DNA of 64,000 nt from Neobacillus niacini NBRC 15566 (GCF_001591505.1 NZ_BCVA01000017.1:34562-98561), one strand, 5' to 3'; numbered from the stretch's first letter, positions 8,875 through 17,443 are shown. Numbers and translations are program-made. The notes: generated by a model from the letters alone, not told the origin.

Positions 8875-8917
8875 AAAATCGAACTCTCCTTAGGATAGTA
8901 TTCTTAATGATAACAAT

Positions 8918-8954
8918 AAAAAGAGAGACTTTCATTAAGAAAGCCTCCCTTTTT
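8918..8954 (-). terminator. Terminator between ohrR-like and MFS genes
   Basis: On the minus strand AAAAAGGGAGGCTTTC pairs with GAAAGTCTCTCTTTTT (two G-T pairs, five-base loop), followed by T-rich sequence. It ends the peroxidase-regulator transcript ahead of the exporter gene. Confidence 0.7.
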
Positions 8955-8992
8955 ACCTATACGCCGGGAGATTCCCCCTCAGGGGATTTAAG

Positions 8993-9430
8993 TTAGACTT
9001 TTCTTTCTCTCATTTTTTTCTGCAAAGAATGCAGCTGATGCATTAATTGCTCATATTCTTCAAGCTCTATTTGACAGGATAGAATTGCATCTGCGACTTT
9101 ACTGGTAATAGAATGTTTTTCTTCTAGAGCCTTCTCGTGCAGATAGATATACACTTTTCTTTCGTCCTCTTTAGAGCGTTGTTTTCTCACCCAATTATTT
9201 GCTTCCATGCGCGAAACCATCGGAGTCAATGTCCCAGTGCCCAAATTTAATTTTTCCCCTAATTCCTTTAATGTCACCCCATCCTGTTCCCATAAAGCCA
9301 ATAAGACTAAATATTGAGGATAGGTTAAACCAAAAGGCTGAAGTACACTGGAATATAGTTTGTTAAATTCACCAGCTGTTTCATATACGGCAAAGCAAAG
9401 CTGGTTTTTTAATGTCATGAAGTCTTTCAA
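8993..9430 (-). CDS. ohrR: MarR/OhrR-type organic-peroxide-sensing repressor
   Basis: About 145 residues. The N-terminal NQLCFAVYE segment carries the peroxide-sensing cysteine of one-Cys OhrR proteins, and the winged helix is GVTLKELGEKLNLGTGTLTPMVSRME with the wing SKEDERKVYI. Oxidation of this Cys releases DNA in OhrR. TTG 9430 is preferred because AGGTGA is spaced six bases before it; TTG 9436 is too close to that site. It lies 13 bases after a peroxidase gene in one transcript, and a tandem OhrR-type operator precedes that gene, so negative autoregulation is likely. Confidence 0.87.
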   Translation of the reverse strand: MKDFMTLKNQLCFAVYETAGEFNKLYSSVLQPFGLTYPQYLVLLALWEQDGVTLKELGEKLNLGTGTLTPMVSRMEANNWVRKQRSKEDERKVYIYLHEKALEEKHSITSKVADAILSCQIELEEYEQLMHQLHSLQKKMRERKV

Positions 9431-9443
9431 AGGCAATCACCTG

Positions 9444-9923
9444 TTAGGATAATAATTTTTCTAAATCATTCTTCATTTTAGCGGGTTCTGTTGTTGGTGC
9501 ATAACGTTCAACAACCTGGCCATTTTGGTCAATAAGAAATTTTGTGAAATTCCATTTAATGTTTTTAGAAAGTAATCCTTTCTTCTCTTCCTTTAGGTAT
9601 GTGAATAAAGGATCTGCCTTCTCACCGTTCACATCGATTTTTGCGAAGATAGGAAAAGTTACCCCGTAATTTAACTGGCAAAACTGTGTAGTTTCTTCAA
9701 TATTATCGAATTCTTGGTTATTGAATTGATCACAAGGGAATCCTAAAATTTCTAATCCACGATCCTTGTAGGAGTCATATAGTTCCTGTAAGCCTTGAAA
9801 TTGAGGAGTTAGCCCGCATTTGCTGGCAGTATTGACAATAATTAAAGGTTTACCTTCATATTCTTTGAGTGACTTTTCCACACCGTTAGTCATTTTTACA
9901 GAAAAATCATAGACTGTCTTCAT
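9444..9923 (-). CDS. bsaA: Glutathione-peroxidase-like thiol peroxidase
   Basis: A 159-residue GPx-family enzyme. The catalytic Cys36 is in [12 protein letters not shown], followed by [11 protein letters not shown] with the resolving-type Cys, and [10 protein letters not shown] with the conserved Trp/Asn of the active site. Bacterial Cys-GPx proteins reduce organic hydroperoxides with thioredoxin or low-molecular thiols; bacilli lack glutathione, so thioredoxin or bacillithiol is more likely. It is first in an operon with an OhrR-type sensor and stands behind an OhrR operator. The start ATG at 9923 follows AGGAGGAATATAA. Confidence 0.9.
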   Translation of the reverse strand: MKTVYDFSVKMTNGVEKSLKEYEGKPLIIVNTASKCGLTPQFQGLQELYDSYKDRGLEILGFPCDQFNNQEFDNIEETTQFCQLNYGVTFPIFAKIDVNGEKADPLFTYLKEEKKGLLSKNIKWNFTKFLIDQNGQVVERYAPTTEPAKMKNDLEKLLS

Positions 9924-9965
9924 TTATATTCCTCCTGGTTAGTGCCTCTTATTAATTTAATCGCC

Positions 9966-9995
9966 TACGATTAAATCATACACGATTCAATTGAG
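9966..9995 (-). promoter_or_regulatory. Tandem OhrR-type operator upstream of the peroxidase gene
   Basis: TACGATTAAATCATA (9966-9980) is followed directly by CACGATTCAATTGAG (9981-9995). Both resemble the duplicated inverted repeat TACAATTAAATTGTA bound by Bacillus OhrR. It lies about 45 bases before the peroxidase start. Confidence 0.7.
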
Positions 9996-10016
9996 AAGAA
10001 CAAGATTATATAACGC

Positions 10017-10055
10017 AAAAAAGCAGTACCCCATAAATCATGAGATACTGCTTTG
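10017..10055 (-). terminator. Terminator of the peptide transporter gene
   Basis: On the minus strand AAAGCAGTATC pairs with GGTACTGCTTT, followed by a T-run, 16 bases after the transporter stop codon. Confidence 0.8.
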
Positions 10056-10070
10056 AATTTTTTGAAAAAC

Positions 10071-11561
10071 TTAGCGGATTCCTTTCATTAAGCCCTGAAT
10101 TTTCGGAGCTAATGCAAAAAGGATCAAACTTAAAACAATAGCTGCTCCACCGATTACACCGAAGTAAGCCATTTCGTTTTCAGGTGTATAAAACTTAACG
10201 ATTTGTGCATTTAGTGCTTGCGCTGCAGCACTTGCTAGGAACCATAAACTCATGGTTTGGGCTGAGAAGGCTGCAGGTGCTAATTTTGTTGTTGCGGATA
10301 AACCTACAGGTGAAATACATAATTCACCAAATACAACAATTAAATAGCTTAGAACAAGCCACATTGGACTAACCAATGAATCAGTACCACCAAGGTAAGC
10401 CGGTAACAAAATCACTAGGAATGATAAACCAGCAAATAACAAGGATAAAGAGAACTTTTGCGGTATTGTTGGCTGGCGATTTCCTAATTTAACCCATAAT
10501 CCCGCAAATAAAGGTGCAAATATGATAATAAATAGCGGGTTTAATGATTGGAACCATGCTGGTGATATGTGCATGCCCATCCAATCTAATTGCGTACGCT
10601 TGTCCGCATAGCTTGCAAGGATCGTTGAGCCTTGCTCTTGAATGGACCAAAACATTACAGCTGCAATGAAAAGCGGAATATAAGCAATAATACGAGAACG
10701 TTCTACAGAAGTAGTTTTTGGACTGCGATACATAACAACAAAATAGATAGTTGGAATGATAATGCCTAAGAATGTAACAATATTGATAAAGCTAGAGAAT
10801 GTAAGAACTCCCATTGGGATTAATACTGCACAAAGGACAGCGATTATGACAACACCCAATCCAATGAATGTGAATGTTTTCGTCTTTTCCGCTTTTGAAA
10901 GTGGGTTCGGAACAGTGGTACCTGCAAGTCCGAGGTTTTTCTTTTTTGTAAGAACAAACATGACAAGACCAAGGAACATACCAACAGCAGCAATACCAAA
11001 ACCTAAGTGGAAGCTATAACCCATCACACTTCCTACAATTATCGGTGCCAAGAATCCACCCATGTTGATTCCCATATAGAAGATGGTAAAACCGGCATCA
11101 CGGCGGTCGTCTGTTTCACTGTACATTTCACCAACTGCAGTTGAGACATTTGGCTTCAGCAGTCCTGTTCCAAGTACGATTAACACCATGGATACAAAGA
11201 ACATGGCAACACTGCCAGGTATAGCAAGAATAATATGACCAAACATAATCAGTATTCCACCGTAGAATACCGCTTTAGAAGTACCGAATATTCTGTCAGC
11301 CAACCATCCTCCGATAATTCCAGACATATAAACGAGTGACCCATAAATAGACATAATGGAAAGAGCTAAGTTTTCATCGAGCCCTAATCCGCCTTTTGAG
11401 ACCTCATAGTACATATAGTAGACTAGGATGGCTCTCATTCCGTAGTAAGAGAAACGCTCCCAGAATTCTGTAAAGAAAAGTGTGAATAATCCTTTTGGAT
11501 GTCCGAAGAATCCTGTTTGGGGTACACTATCCACAATTTTCTGCCTATTATAATTCGACAT
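10071..11561 (-). CDS. dtpT: POT-family proton:peptide symporter
   Basis: A 496-residue POT/PTR-family di- and tripeptide transporter. The N-terminal signature FFTEFWERFSYYGMRAIL (E-x-x-E-R family motif), the later GTGLLKPNVSTAVGEMY segment and about 14 hydrophobic stretches identify it. Length fits DtpT. The start at 11561 is chosen because AAAGGGAGG precedes it by about six bases; an upstream in-frame ATG at 11615 lacks a ribosome site. It is monocistronic with its own terminator. It imports peptides as amino-acid sources. Confidence 0.92.
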   Translation of the reverse strand: MSNYNRQKIVDSVPQTGFFGHPKGLFTLFFTEFWERFSYYGMRAILVYYMYYEVSKGGLGLDENLALSIMSIYGSLVYMSGIIGGWLADRIFGTSKAVFYGGILIMFGHIILAIPGSVAMFFVSMVLIVLGTGLLKPNVSTAVGEMYSETDDRRDAGFTIFYMGINMGGFLAPIIVGSVMGYSFHLGFGIAAVGMFLGLVMFVLTKKKNLGLAGTTVPNPLSKAEKTKTFTFIGLGVVIIAVLCAVLIPMGVLTFSSFINIVTFLGIIIPTIYFVVMYRSPKTTSVERSRIIAYIPLFIAAVMFWSIQEQGSTILASYADKRTQLDWMGMHISPAWFQSLNPLFIIIFAPLFAGLWVKLGNRQPTIPQKFSLSLLFAGLSFLVILLPAYLGGTDSLVSPMWLVLSYLIVVFGELCISPVGLSATTKLAPAAFSAQTMSLWFLASAAAQALNAQIVKFYTPENEMAYFGVIGGAAIVLSLILFALAPKIQGLMKGIR

Positions 11562-11782
11562 AATTCTACCTCCCTTTATTATATTATAATACTTTCGACT
11601 GTTTTCAATTGTCAAAAAATATTTTTGGTAAATAGGATTATTATACTTAGAAACATTGTTATAACAGGGATAATGAGATTTTTAAGATAAAAAGAAAGTT
11701 TTTTTAAAATAGTAATTCTATTTTGATAAATTGAATTATTAAAAAAACAGTTTAGTAGAAGTTTAAAAGGTTTTCGGAAAAA

Positions 11783-11796
11783 TGATATCGCTTTCA
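11783..11796 (+). promoter_or_regulatory. cre site upstream of the PTS promoter
   Basis: TGATATCGCTTTCA matches the CcpA consensus TGWNANCGNTNNCA at every position. It ends just before the -35 element. A site at that position can activate or repress; the sign cannot be read from sequence. The rest of the 11562-11957 gap holds the promoter, RAT and terminator listed next, plus AT-rich DNA carrying the peptide-transporter promoter. Confidence 0.72.
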
Positions 11797-11797
11797 C

Positions 11798-11825
11798 TTG
11801 TTTTTTATCTGTTTAATGATATAAT
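11798..11825 (+). promoter_or_regulatory. Promoter of the PTS EIIA gene
   Basis: TTGTTT at 11798-11803, a 16-base spacer and a perfect TATAAT at 11820-11825. The transcript would begin about 20 bases before the RAT hairpin. Confidence 0.65.
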
Positions 11826-11849
11826 TGTACTAATTGTAAATAGTGATCA

Positions 11850-11874
11850 CATGTTACTGACGCGATCAGGCATG
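11850..11874 (+). promoter_or_regulatory. Ribonucleic antiterminator (RAT) for a GlcT-type protein
   Basis: CATG at 11850-11853 pairs with CATG at 11871-11874, with an inner CTGA/TCAG stem separated by an asymmetric internal loop. TGTTACTGACGCGATCAGGC closely resembles the ptsG RAT bound by GlcT. It overlaps the left arm of the following terminator, so protein binding would exclude termination. Confidence 0.82.
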
Positions 11875-11931
11875 GTGGTAAAATAAAAGCCGGCTTTCTG
11901 CCCTTTTATTGTACCTCCATGCCTTTTTTTA
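11869..11931 (+). terminator. RAT-controlled intrinsic terminator
   Basis: GGCATGG..GGTA..AATAAAAG pairs with CTTTTATTG.ACC.CCATGCC over 21 positions with two mismatches, followed by seven T. It is mutually exclusive with the RAT hairpin. Confidence 0.88.
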
Positions 11932-11957
11932 TTTTTTGAAGGGAAAGAGGTATAGAT

Positions 11958-12440
11958 ATGGTATTTAGTATCTTTAAAAAGTCAAAACTAAAAATATATG
12001 CACCGGTCACTGGAGACATTAAACCATTAGAAGAGGTTCCAGATCCGGTATTCAGCCAAAAGATGATGGGTGAAGGGATAGCAATACTTCCAAAGGAGGG
12101 AAAGGTTTATTCTCCGGTAGACGGCACGGTTATTCTCATTGCTGCTACAAAGCATGCTGTTGGAATTCGTGCAAATGATGGGACAGAGATTCTAATCCAT
12201 GTAGGGTTGGAAACGGTGTCTTTAAATGGGAAGGGGTTTAGAGTAGCAGTTAACGAAGGGGATAAGATTTCAGTTGGCCAGATGATAATGGAGGTTGATT
12301 GGGAATATATTAGTATAAATGCAAAAAGTAAGATAACACCGATTGTTATTACAAATAGTGAAGCTGGAAATAAGCAATATACTCTCACACAGGAGAAAAA
12401 TGCTGTACAGGGAAAAACGGTAATCATTTCAGGCTCCTAA
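11958..12440 (+). CDS. crr: PTS glucose-type EIIA component
   Basis: A 160-residue EIIA-Glc/Crr-fold protein. The phosphorylated histidine lies in GTEILIHVGLETVSLNGKGF. The YSPVDGTV and EGDKISVGQ segments are typical. It receives phosphate from HPr and passes it to an EIIB domain; the EIICB gene 239 bases downstream lacks its own EIIA, so this protein is its likely partner. Expression depends on read-through at the RAT/terminator upstream. The start at 11958 follows GGGAAAGAGG. Confidence 0.9.
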   Translation: MVFSIFKKSKLKIYAPVTGDIKPLEEVPDPVFSQKMMGEGIAILPKEGKVYSPVDGTVILIAATKHAVGIRANDGTEILIHVGLETVSLNGKGFRVAVNEGDKISVGQMIMEVDWEYISINAKSKITPIVITNSEAGNKQYTLTQEKNAVQGKTVIISGS

Positions 12441-12589
12441 AATAATCTTCTATTAAAGGGGGTGGTCGAGTTAATAAAATAATATGTAAGAATCTTGTCC
12501 CGTTGCTGCATACTACTAATAAAGATTGAATTTTGTGAATTCCATTCTGCAGGCAATTATTCTTTATTTATACAGGTTTCTCGAGCAGG

Positions 12590-12612
12590 AGGAAACCAAT
12601 TCAATCTGGTAA
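12590..12612 (+). other. Small hairpin between EIIA and EIICB genes
   Basis: In the 239-base gap between the two PTS genes I see a GGTTTC/GAAACC hairpin around an AGGAGG-like loop, but no open frame, promoter or known riboswitch. A processing or translation-control role is possible but unproven. Confidence 0.25.
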
Positions 12613-12679
12613 TTTCGGGTTTAACTGCACAAGAGGGCTAAATGTGATTGGTTTTATAAAAAGATAGGGGGAATAAACA

Positions 12680-14128
12680 ATGATGAAATATCTTCAAAGA
12701 TTAGGCCGTTCCTTAATGCTGCCAGTAGCCGTTTTACCTGCTGCTGCGATATTGATGGGTATTGGGTACTGGATTGACCCTACGGGCTGGGGAGCAGAAA
12801 GTCCGGTTGCTGCTTTCTTAATTAAAGCAGGTGGATCCATTATCGATAACATGGCTATCCTTTTTGCGGTTGGGGTAGCGCTGGGTATGTCCAAAGACAA
12901 AGATGGTTCAGCAGCCCTGAGCGGATTGGTCGCTTATTTGGTTATTACTACTGTGTTGTCAACAAACTCAGTGGCATTGCTTCAAGGAATTGATCCGGAA
13001 TCCGTTAACGCAGCATTTGGAAAAATTGGAACGCAATTTACAGGGATTCTTTCTGGTATTATCGCCGCAATTATGTACAATCGTTTCAGTCATGTAAAAT
13101 TACCCGATGCGTTATCCTTCTTTAGTGGAAAACGTCTAGTTCCTATTATGACATCCGTAGCGATGTTAGCTGTATCATTAGTTATGTTCTTTGTTTGGCC
13201 AGTCGTTTTCTCTGGACTTGTTTCTTTTGGTAAAGGGATTAGTGATTTAGGTGCAATCGGAGCAGGTATTTATGGTTTCTTTAACCGGTTATTAATTCCA
13301 ATCGGATTACACCATGCTTTAAACTCTGTATTCTGGTTTGATGTTGCTGGTATTAATGATATTGGAAACTTCTGGTCTAGTAAGGGTGAACCAGGTATTA
13401 CTGGTAGATATCAGGCTGGTTTCTTCCCAGTTATGATGTTTGGTTTACCAGCAGCTGCATTAGCAATGTACCATACTGCTAAATCATCCAAGAAAAAACA
13501 AGTGGCCGCTTTAATGATGGCCGCTGGTGTAGCTTCTTTCTTCACTGGGGTTACAGAACCTCTTGAATTTGCATTTATGTTCGCTGCTCCTGCACTTTAT
13601 GTAACACATGCTGTACTAACAGGTCTTTCATTAGCCGTTGCAGCTGCGTTCCAATGGACAGCAGGATTTGGCTTTAGTGCAGGATTGGTTGACTTTGTGT
13701 TAAGCTTGAAAATTCCAATTGCAAACCAACCATATATGTTACTAGTTCAAGGTCTAGTGTTTGCAGTCATATACTATTTCTTATTCCGTTTTATCATTAC
13801 AAAATTCAACTTAATGACACCTGGCCGTGAAGATGATACGGATGAAGTATCAGAGGATGCCGAAAATGCAGGTGGTAATAAGTTCTCTGCAATGGCTGCT
13901 AAGATCTATGAAGGCTTAGGTGGAGACGCAAACGTTACATCTGTAGATAATTGTGTAACACGCTTGCGCTTAGAGGTTAAGGATATGGATGCAGTAGATC
14001 AGAAGAAGATTAAATCTACTGGAGTACCAGGAATAAATATTGTTGGGAAAAACAGTATTCAAGTTATCGTCGGTACAAATGTTCAATTCGTCGCTGATGA
14101 AATTGCAAAAATCCGTAAGGGAAAATAA
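12680..14128 (+). CDS. nagE: PTS EIICB permease, N-acetylglucosamine type
   Basis: A 482-residue fused EIIC-EIIB. The EIIC portion (about residues 1-370) opens LQRLGRSLMLPVAVLPAAA and includes GLHHALNSVFWFDVAGINDI and FTGVTEPLEFAFMFAAP, which mark the GlcNAc branch rather than PtsG. The EIIB domain carries the phospho-cysteine in SVDNCVTRLRLEV. It imports and phosphorylates GlcNAc (or glucosamine). The EIIA domain found in fused NagP/NagE is absent and is replaced by the separate EIIA gene upstream. The start follows ATAGGGGGAA. A terminator comes ten bases after the stop. Confidence 0.88.
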   Translation: MMKYLQRLGRSLMLPVAVLPAAAILMGIGYWIDPTGWGAESPVAAFLIKAGGSIIDNMAILFAVGVALGMSKDKDGSAALSGLVAYLVITTVLSTNSVALLQGIDPESVNAAFGKIGTQFTGILSGIIAAIMYNRFSHVKLPDALSFFSGKRLVPIMTSVAMLAVSLVMFFVWPVVFSGLVSFGKGISDLGAIGAGIYGFFNRLLIPIGLHHALNSVFWFDVAGINDIGNFWSSKGEPGITGRYQAGFFPVMMFGLPAAALAMYHTAKSSKKKQVAALMMAAGVASFFTGVTEPLEFAFMFAAPALYVTHAVLTGLSLAVAAAFQWTAGFGFSAGLVDFVLSLKIPIANQPYMLLVQGLVFAVIYYFLFRFIITKFNLMTPGREDDTDEVSEDAENAGGNKFSAMAAKIYEGLGGDANVTSVDNCVTRLRLEVKDMDAVDQKKIKSTGVPGINIVGKNSIQVIVGTNVQFVADEIAKIRKGK

Positions 14129-14137
14129 GATTGAATA

Positions 14138-14178
14138 AAAAAACCGCTTGGACCATTTGGTTCAAGCGGTTTTTTCTG
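14138..14178 (+). terminator. Terminator after the EIICB gene
   Basis: AAACCGCTTG and CAAGCGGTTT form a strong stem followed by six T. Confidence 0.9.
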
Positions 14179-14210
14179 TTTAGCTTCCGAGACTAGGGGG
14201 TGAGGTTTTA

Positions 14211-14273
14211 TAGAAACTGTACGGTTTTTTGTATAAGCTGTATGGTCCTTTGTAGAAACTGTACGCTTTTTGG
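14211..14273. repeat. Three 21-bp degenerate tandem repeats
   Basis: Three consecutive 21-base units begin TAGAAACTGTACGG, TATAAGCTGTATGG and TAGAAACTGTACGC and each ends in a T-rich stretch. The period is exactly 21. They lie between the convergent EIICB and glcT-like genes and encode nothing obvious. Confidence 0.65.
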
Positions 14274-14282
14274 AGACGCTGT

Positions 14283-14322
14283 TGCCCCCAAGGAAAATTG
14301 AACTGCATTTTCCCTGGGCACC
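14283..14322 (-). terminator. Imperfect hairpin after the glcT-like gene
   Basis: CCCAAGGAAAAT pairs with ATTTTCCCTGGG with one mismatch. The T-run on the minus strand is weak, so termination is only probable. Confidence 0.4.
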
Positions 14323-14340
14323 GCAATCCGGCTTTTATAT

Positions 14341-15159
14341 CTACCTATTTCTAATTCTTTCTATATGAATCGTGATATATCCGAGTTCTTGTTCAGGCAG
14401 GGTGATACCATGATTTTTGGACAGAAGCTTGGCTACTTTCATTGAAACATTGTAGGATAGTGCGAACTTTTTCTTTAACATGGCCAGCATTTCATCATCC
14501 ATTATTGGCTGGGATCCATCATTTATTCTGGATAGAGCAAATCTTAAATGAGTCATTAAACGCTGATAGGATAGGTCATCTTCTTCTATTGCTATACTAA
14601 GTGTATCCTTAATTGTCTGTATCATTTCTCCAATGATAGCGGTTTGCCGTAGTGTTTGCTTCATATCACTGCTTTGGGGCTTTGAAGTATGAATGTGCAG
14701 GGCGATATAGGCTGCTTCATCCACTGGCATTTTTACACTTGTCATTTTTTCAATATGTCTAATCGCCCACATGCCAATATCAAATTCTTTTTTATAGAGG
14801 ATTTTTATTTCATCAAAAAGTTTATTCTTGAGGTGAATTCCCTCTGTTGCCCTTTCAATAGCAAAAGACAAGTGATCTGTTAAACCTATATGAATATGCT
14901 CATTTAATTTCAATCCCAAATTATCTTCTGCATAAGAGATAATCTCTTCAGAAATCGAAAAATGTTTTTCCGGAATTTGCTGCAGAAGTTGTTGGAACTT
15001 CTCATTTTCCTTCATAACAAATAGCTTTTCAATTTTACTCGGATTGATGATGTCATTCTTCCTTTTTTCATAGGCAATTCCCGCACCAATTGCTATCTTT
15101 TCTTCATTATTGTCTAAAACGACAACAGCATTGTTATTGAGGATTTTTTTTATTTTCAC
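14341..15159 (-). CDS. glcT: BglG/GlcT-family transcription antiterminator
   Basis: 272 residues: an RNA-binding CAT domain (about 1-55, MKIKKILNNNAVVV), then two PTS regulation domains. PRD1 contains HIHIGLTDHLSFAIER and the AYIALHIHT segment; PRD2 contains LMTHLRFALSRI and ends ITIHIERIR. These histidines are phosphorylated by PTS proteins to set activity. It lies convergent to the PTS genes, whose leader carries a GlcT-type RAT/terminator, so they are its likely target. Either the glucose (GlcT) or the GlcNAc name could apply; the RAT sequence favours GlcT. The start follows an AAGGAGCTG site. Confidence 0.88.
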   Translation of the reverse strand: MKIKKILNNNAVVVLDNNEEKIAIGAGIAYEKRKNDIINPSKIEKLFVMKENEKFQQLLQQIPEKHFSISEEIISYAEDNLGLKLNEHIHIGLTDHLSFAIERATEGIHLKNKLFDEIKILYKKEFDIGMWAIRHIEKMTSVKMPVDEAAYIALHIHTSKPQSSDMKQTLRQTAIIGEMIQTIKDTLSIAIEEDDLSYQRLMTHLRFALSRINDGSQPIMDDEMLAMLKKKFALSYNVSMKVAKLLSKNHGITLPEQELGYITIHIERIRNR

Positions 15160-15303
15160 GAAACGACAGCTCCTTGTTACGCTATTACATCCATCTTACA
15201 TTTTAAAGCAGAATGAATCTACCTTTAGGCTATACAAAACTGAATAAAGGAGGTAAACTAAAAGATAATCACCAATAATACTGATGAGAAAGGTGGGTTT
15301 TAC

Positions 15304-15732
15304 TTGTCAGATAAAGTACGTTCTATCCCAAGACCACTTGTAAAAACAAACCAATGGGTGATTGTCATTAGTGCCCTTTTAACACTGGCTTTCGGTCAGG
15401 GATGGTTTTTGATTATCCCATTACTTGCAGGTATATCAGGAATTGTTTTTAAATATAATCCCGTCATGAACATTGCAAAGTATTTTCTAAAGAAAAAGCC
15501 TCATGAATATATTCCTGAGGACTGGGAACAGCAGCAATTTAATCAGAAAATAGCTGTAATTTGTTTGGCCGGCGGATTAATTAGTTTTCTGGCTGGATGG
15601 AATACAGTGGGGTATGTGTTTACAATTATGGTTGCGACTGCGGCATTTGTGGCTATCCTCGGATTTTGCATCGGCTGTTTTATTCATTATCAATGGAAGA
15701 TGTTTAAATATAGAAAAGCAATTAAATCATAA
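15304..15732 (+). CDS. DUF4395 membrane protein
   Basis: A 142-residue protein with an opening IPRPLVKTNQW motif and about four membrane segments arranged as two pairs around a polar loop that contains FKYNPVMNIAKYFLKKKP. This matches DUF4395, a family of unknown function often near thiol/rhodanese genes. The start is TTG at 15304 after GAAAGGTGGG. It is a single gene with a shared bidirectional terminator. Confidence 0.8.
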   Translation: MSDKVRSIPRPLVKTNQWVIVISALLTLAFGQGWFLIIPLLAGISGIVFKYNPVMNIAKYFLKKKPHEYIPEDWEQQQFNQKIAVICLAGGLISFLAGWNTVGYVFTIMVATAAFVAILGFCIGCFIHYQWKMFKYRKAIKS

Positions 15733-15767
15733 AAAAACTGATGCAGGCATTCTGCATCAGTTTTTTT
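15731..15767. terminator. Bidirectional terminator
   Basis: AAAAAAACTGATGCAG and CTGCATCAGTTTTTTT form a perfect stem with a five-base loop. It ends both the DUF4395 gene and the converging MFS gene. Confidence 0.92.
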
Positions 15768-15769
15768 GT

Positions 15770-16960
15770 CTATAAAGCCGCTTTTGTTTTTAGTGATCGT
15801 TTTTGCCATGTAAAGGTAATGAACAGTGTTATGATCAATAATACAAAACCTAGTATGAATGGATAGGTAATTTTGACGTCATATAGTAAACCTGCAAGAG
15901 TTGGTCCAAGTACGTTACCAATACTCATATAAGCGTTATTCATCCCCATTGCAAAGCCCTGTTCATTTCCTGCCAGCTTAGAAATCAATGTATTCAACAC
16001 TGGGCGTAGTATAGAGGTGGAGAGGAAAATAAAAAGTGAAATGATAAAGAATAGAGAGTAACTGGAAGCGAACAGTGAAAATAAAAATCCAGCTGCAGCC
16101 ACAGTGATAAAAGCATTCAATACTGATCTTTCACCATATCGATTTACAATTCGATCAACTACAAAGAGCTGAACAATAACACTGACAACACCAGTTGCCG
16201 TAACCATTACGGCGATATCCTTCGCGGATGATTGAAATTGATTATCAAGATATAAACCTATAACCGATTCGTAGGCAATTAATCCGAAACTCATGACGAG
16301 TGTAATAATGAGTGGAATGAAATAAGGCATTTTCACTGAGCGAGCTATTTTACGAGCCATGGACTCATCAGGGAGCATTTCTGCTGATTCTCCGATAGGA
16401 GTAGTTTGACTCTCTTTTAAAAGGAGAACGGAAAACAATACAGAGACTAGAGAAACAAGCGCTGATATTAAAATAGGAAATTTTAATCCGAATCCTGCCA
16501 AGAATCCACCGATTCCAGGGCCGACAACAATTCCAAGAGACATGGCAGCGGAAACTAAGCTATTCCCTTTTGCCCGTTGCTCCATCGTGGTAATGTCTGC
16601 AATATAAGCAAAAATGGCTGGAACAAGCATAGCACAGCCGATTCCACCAACTGCACGAGAGGCATAAAGTACCCAAATGGAGTTGGACGCGTAAAAAATA
16701 AACATCGACAGGGTTAAACCTGCCAGGCCGTAAATAATCATTTTTCTCCGGCCGTATTGATCTGTCCATTTACCTGCAATTGGAGAAAAGATAAACTGTG
16801 CTCCGGCAAATATGGCGATAAACAGGCCAGCAGCTGTTCCGCCTTGATTAATGGATTCCAGATAGGCTGGTAAGATGGGAATAATGATACCAAAACTCCC
16901 AATTGCTATAAACATGTTGATCATCAACATGGTGATTTTCTTTCGTTGATCCCCCGTCAT
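15770..16960 (-). CDS. MFS drug exporter, DHA1 (NorA/Bmr-like)
   Basis: About 396 residues with 12 predicted membrane helices. Motif A is GKWTDQYGRRKMII and motif C in helix 5 is SLGIVVGPGIGGFLAG, the antiporter signature of drug:H+ antiporter-1 pumps. The start at 16960 (MTGDQRKK) is chosen because AAAGGGGG sits seven bases upstream; the in-frame start at 16981 overlaps that site. It probably expels hydrophobic drugs. No regulator is adjacent. Confidence 0.87.
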   Translation of the reverse strand: MTGDQRKKITMLMINMFIAIGSFGIIIPILPAYLESINQGGTAAGLFIAIFAGAQFIFSPIAGKWTDQYGRRKMIIYGLAGLTLSMFIFYASNSIWVLYASRAVGGIGCAMLVPAIFAYIADITTMEQRAKGNSLVSAAMSLGIVVGPGIGGFLAGFGLKFPILISALVSLVSVLFSVLLLKESQTTPIGESAEMLPDESMARKIARSVKMPYFIPLIITLVMSFGLIAYESVIGLYLDNQFQSSAKDIAVMVTATGVVSVIVQLFVVDRIVNRYGERSVLNAFITVAAAGFLFSLFASSYSLFFIISLFIFLSTSILRPVLNTLISKLAGNEQGFAMGMNNAYMSIGNVLGPTLAGLLYDVKITYPFILGFVLLIITLFITFTWQKRSLKTKAAL

Positions 16961-17210
16961 CAAGAAGCCCCCTTTATACAAAGAATTACACCTATTTTTA
17001 TAGTGTAAACTTTTTCACTGCTTACTATCTTATATAGCTGTACATGCTTTTGTCAAAGAGAAAGTTTATTTGAAAAAAGGGCTGTGTAAAATGAAAGCTG
17101 TTGATTTCCATGTTTTATTTTTTGATAATTCTGTACAAACTGTTGCTAGGATTTGGTATTATTTAACTGAACAGATGTACATAGCTTCTTTATAAAAAGG
17201 AGGAAGTAAT

Positions 17211-17435
17211 ATGACAGGAACAATCGCAGTTATTATGGTATTCTCGATTCCGATCATTGCTATTTTAACAACACATTTTCAAAAACAGAATAAAATTAAA
17301 TACAAAATGATTCAAGGGGAACTTGAACTAGAGAAACTAAAACATGAAAATTATTTGATTGAAACGGAAAGAATGAGACTAGAGCTAGAACGTATGAAAC
17401 TCGATAAGCCGCAAGATAAAATAAAATTAGGTTAA
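17211..17435 (+). CDS. Small membrane-anchored coiled-coil protein
   Basis: 74 residues: one N-terminal membrane segment (about residues 3-21) followed by a charged helix rich in Glu, Leu and Lys with heptad-like spacing (LELEKLKHENYLIETERMRL). I do not recognise a named family. Short proteins of this plan occur widely in Bacillus and may act as local membrane adaptors, but no function can be claimed. An AAGGAGGAAG site precedes ATG 17211, and a good terminator follows. Confidence 0.7.
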   Translation: MTGTIAVIMVFSIPIIAILTTHFQKQNKIKYKMIQGELELEKLKHENYLIETERMRLELERMKLDKPQDKIKLG

Positions 17436-17443
17436 CTACCAAT

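Noticed and set aside
12441..12679. A missing HPr or second EIIA gene between the PTS genes
   Set aside because: No frame in the gap resembles HPr or EIIA and stops are frequent on both strands.
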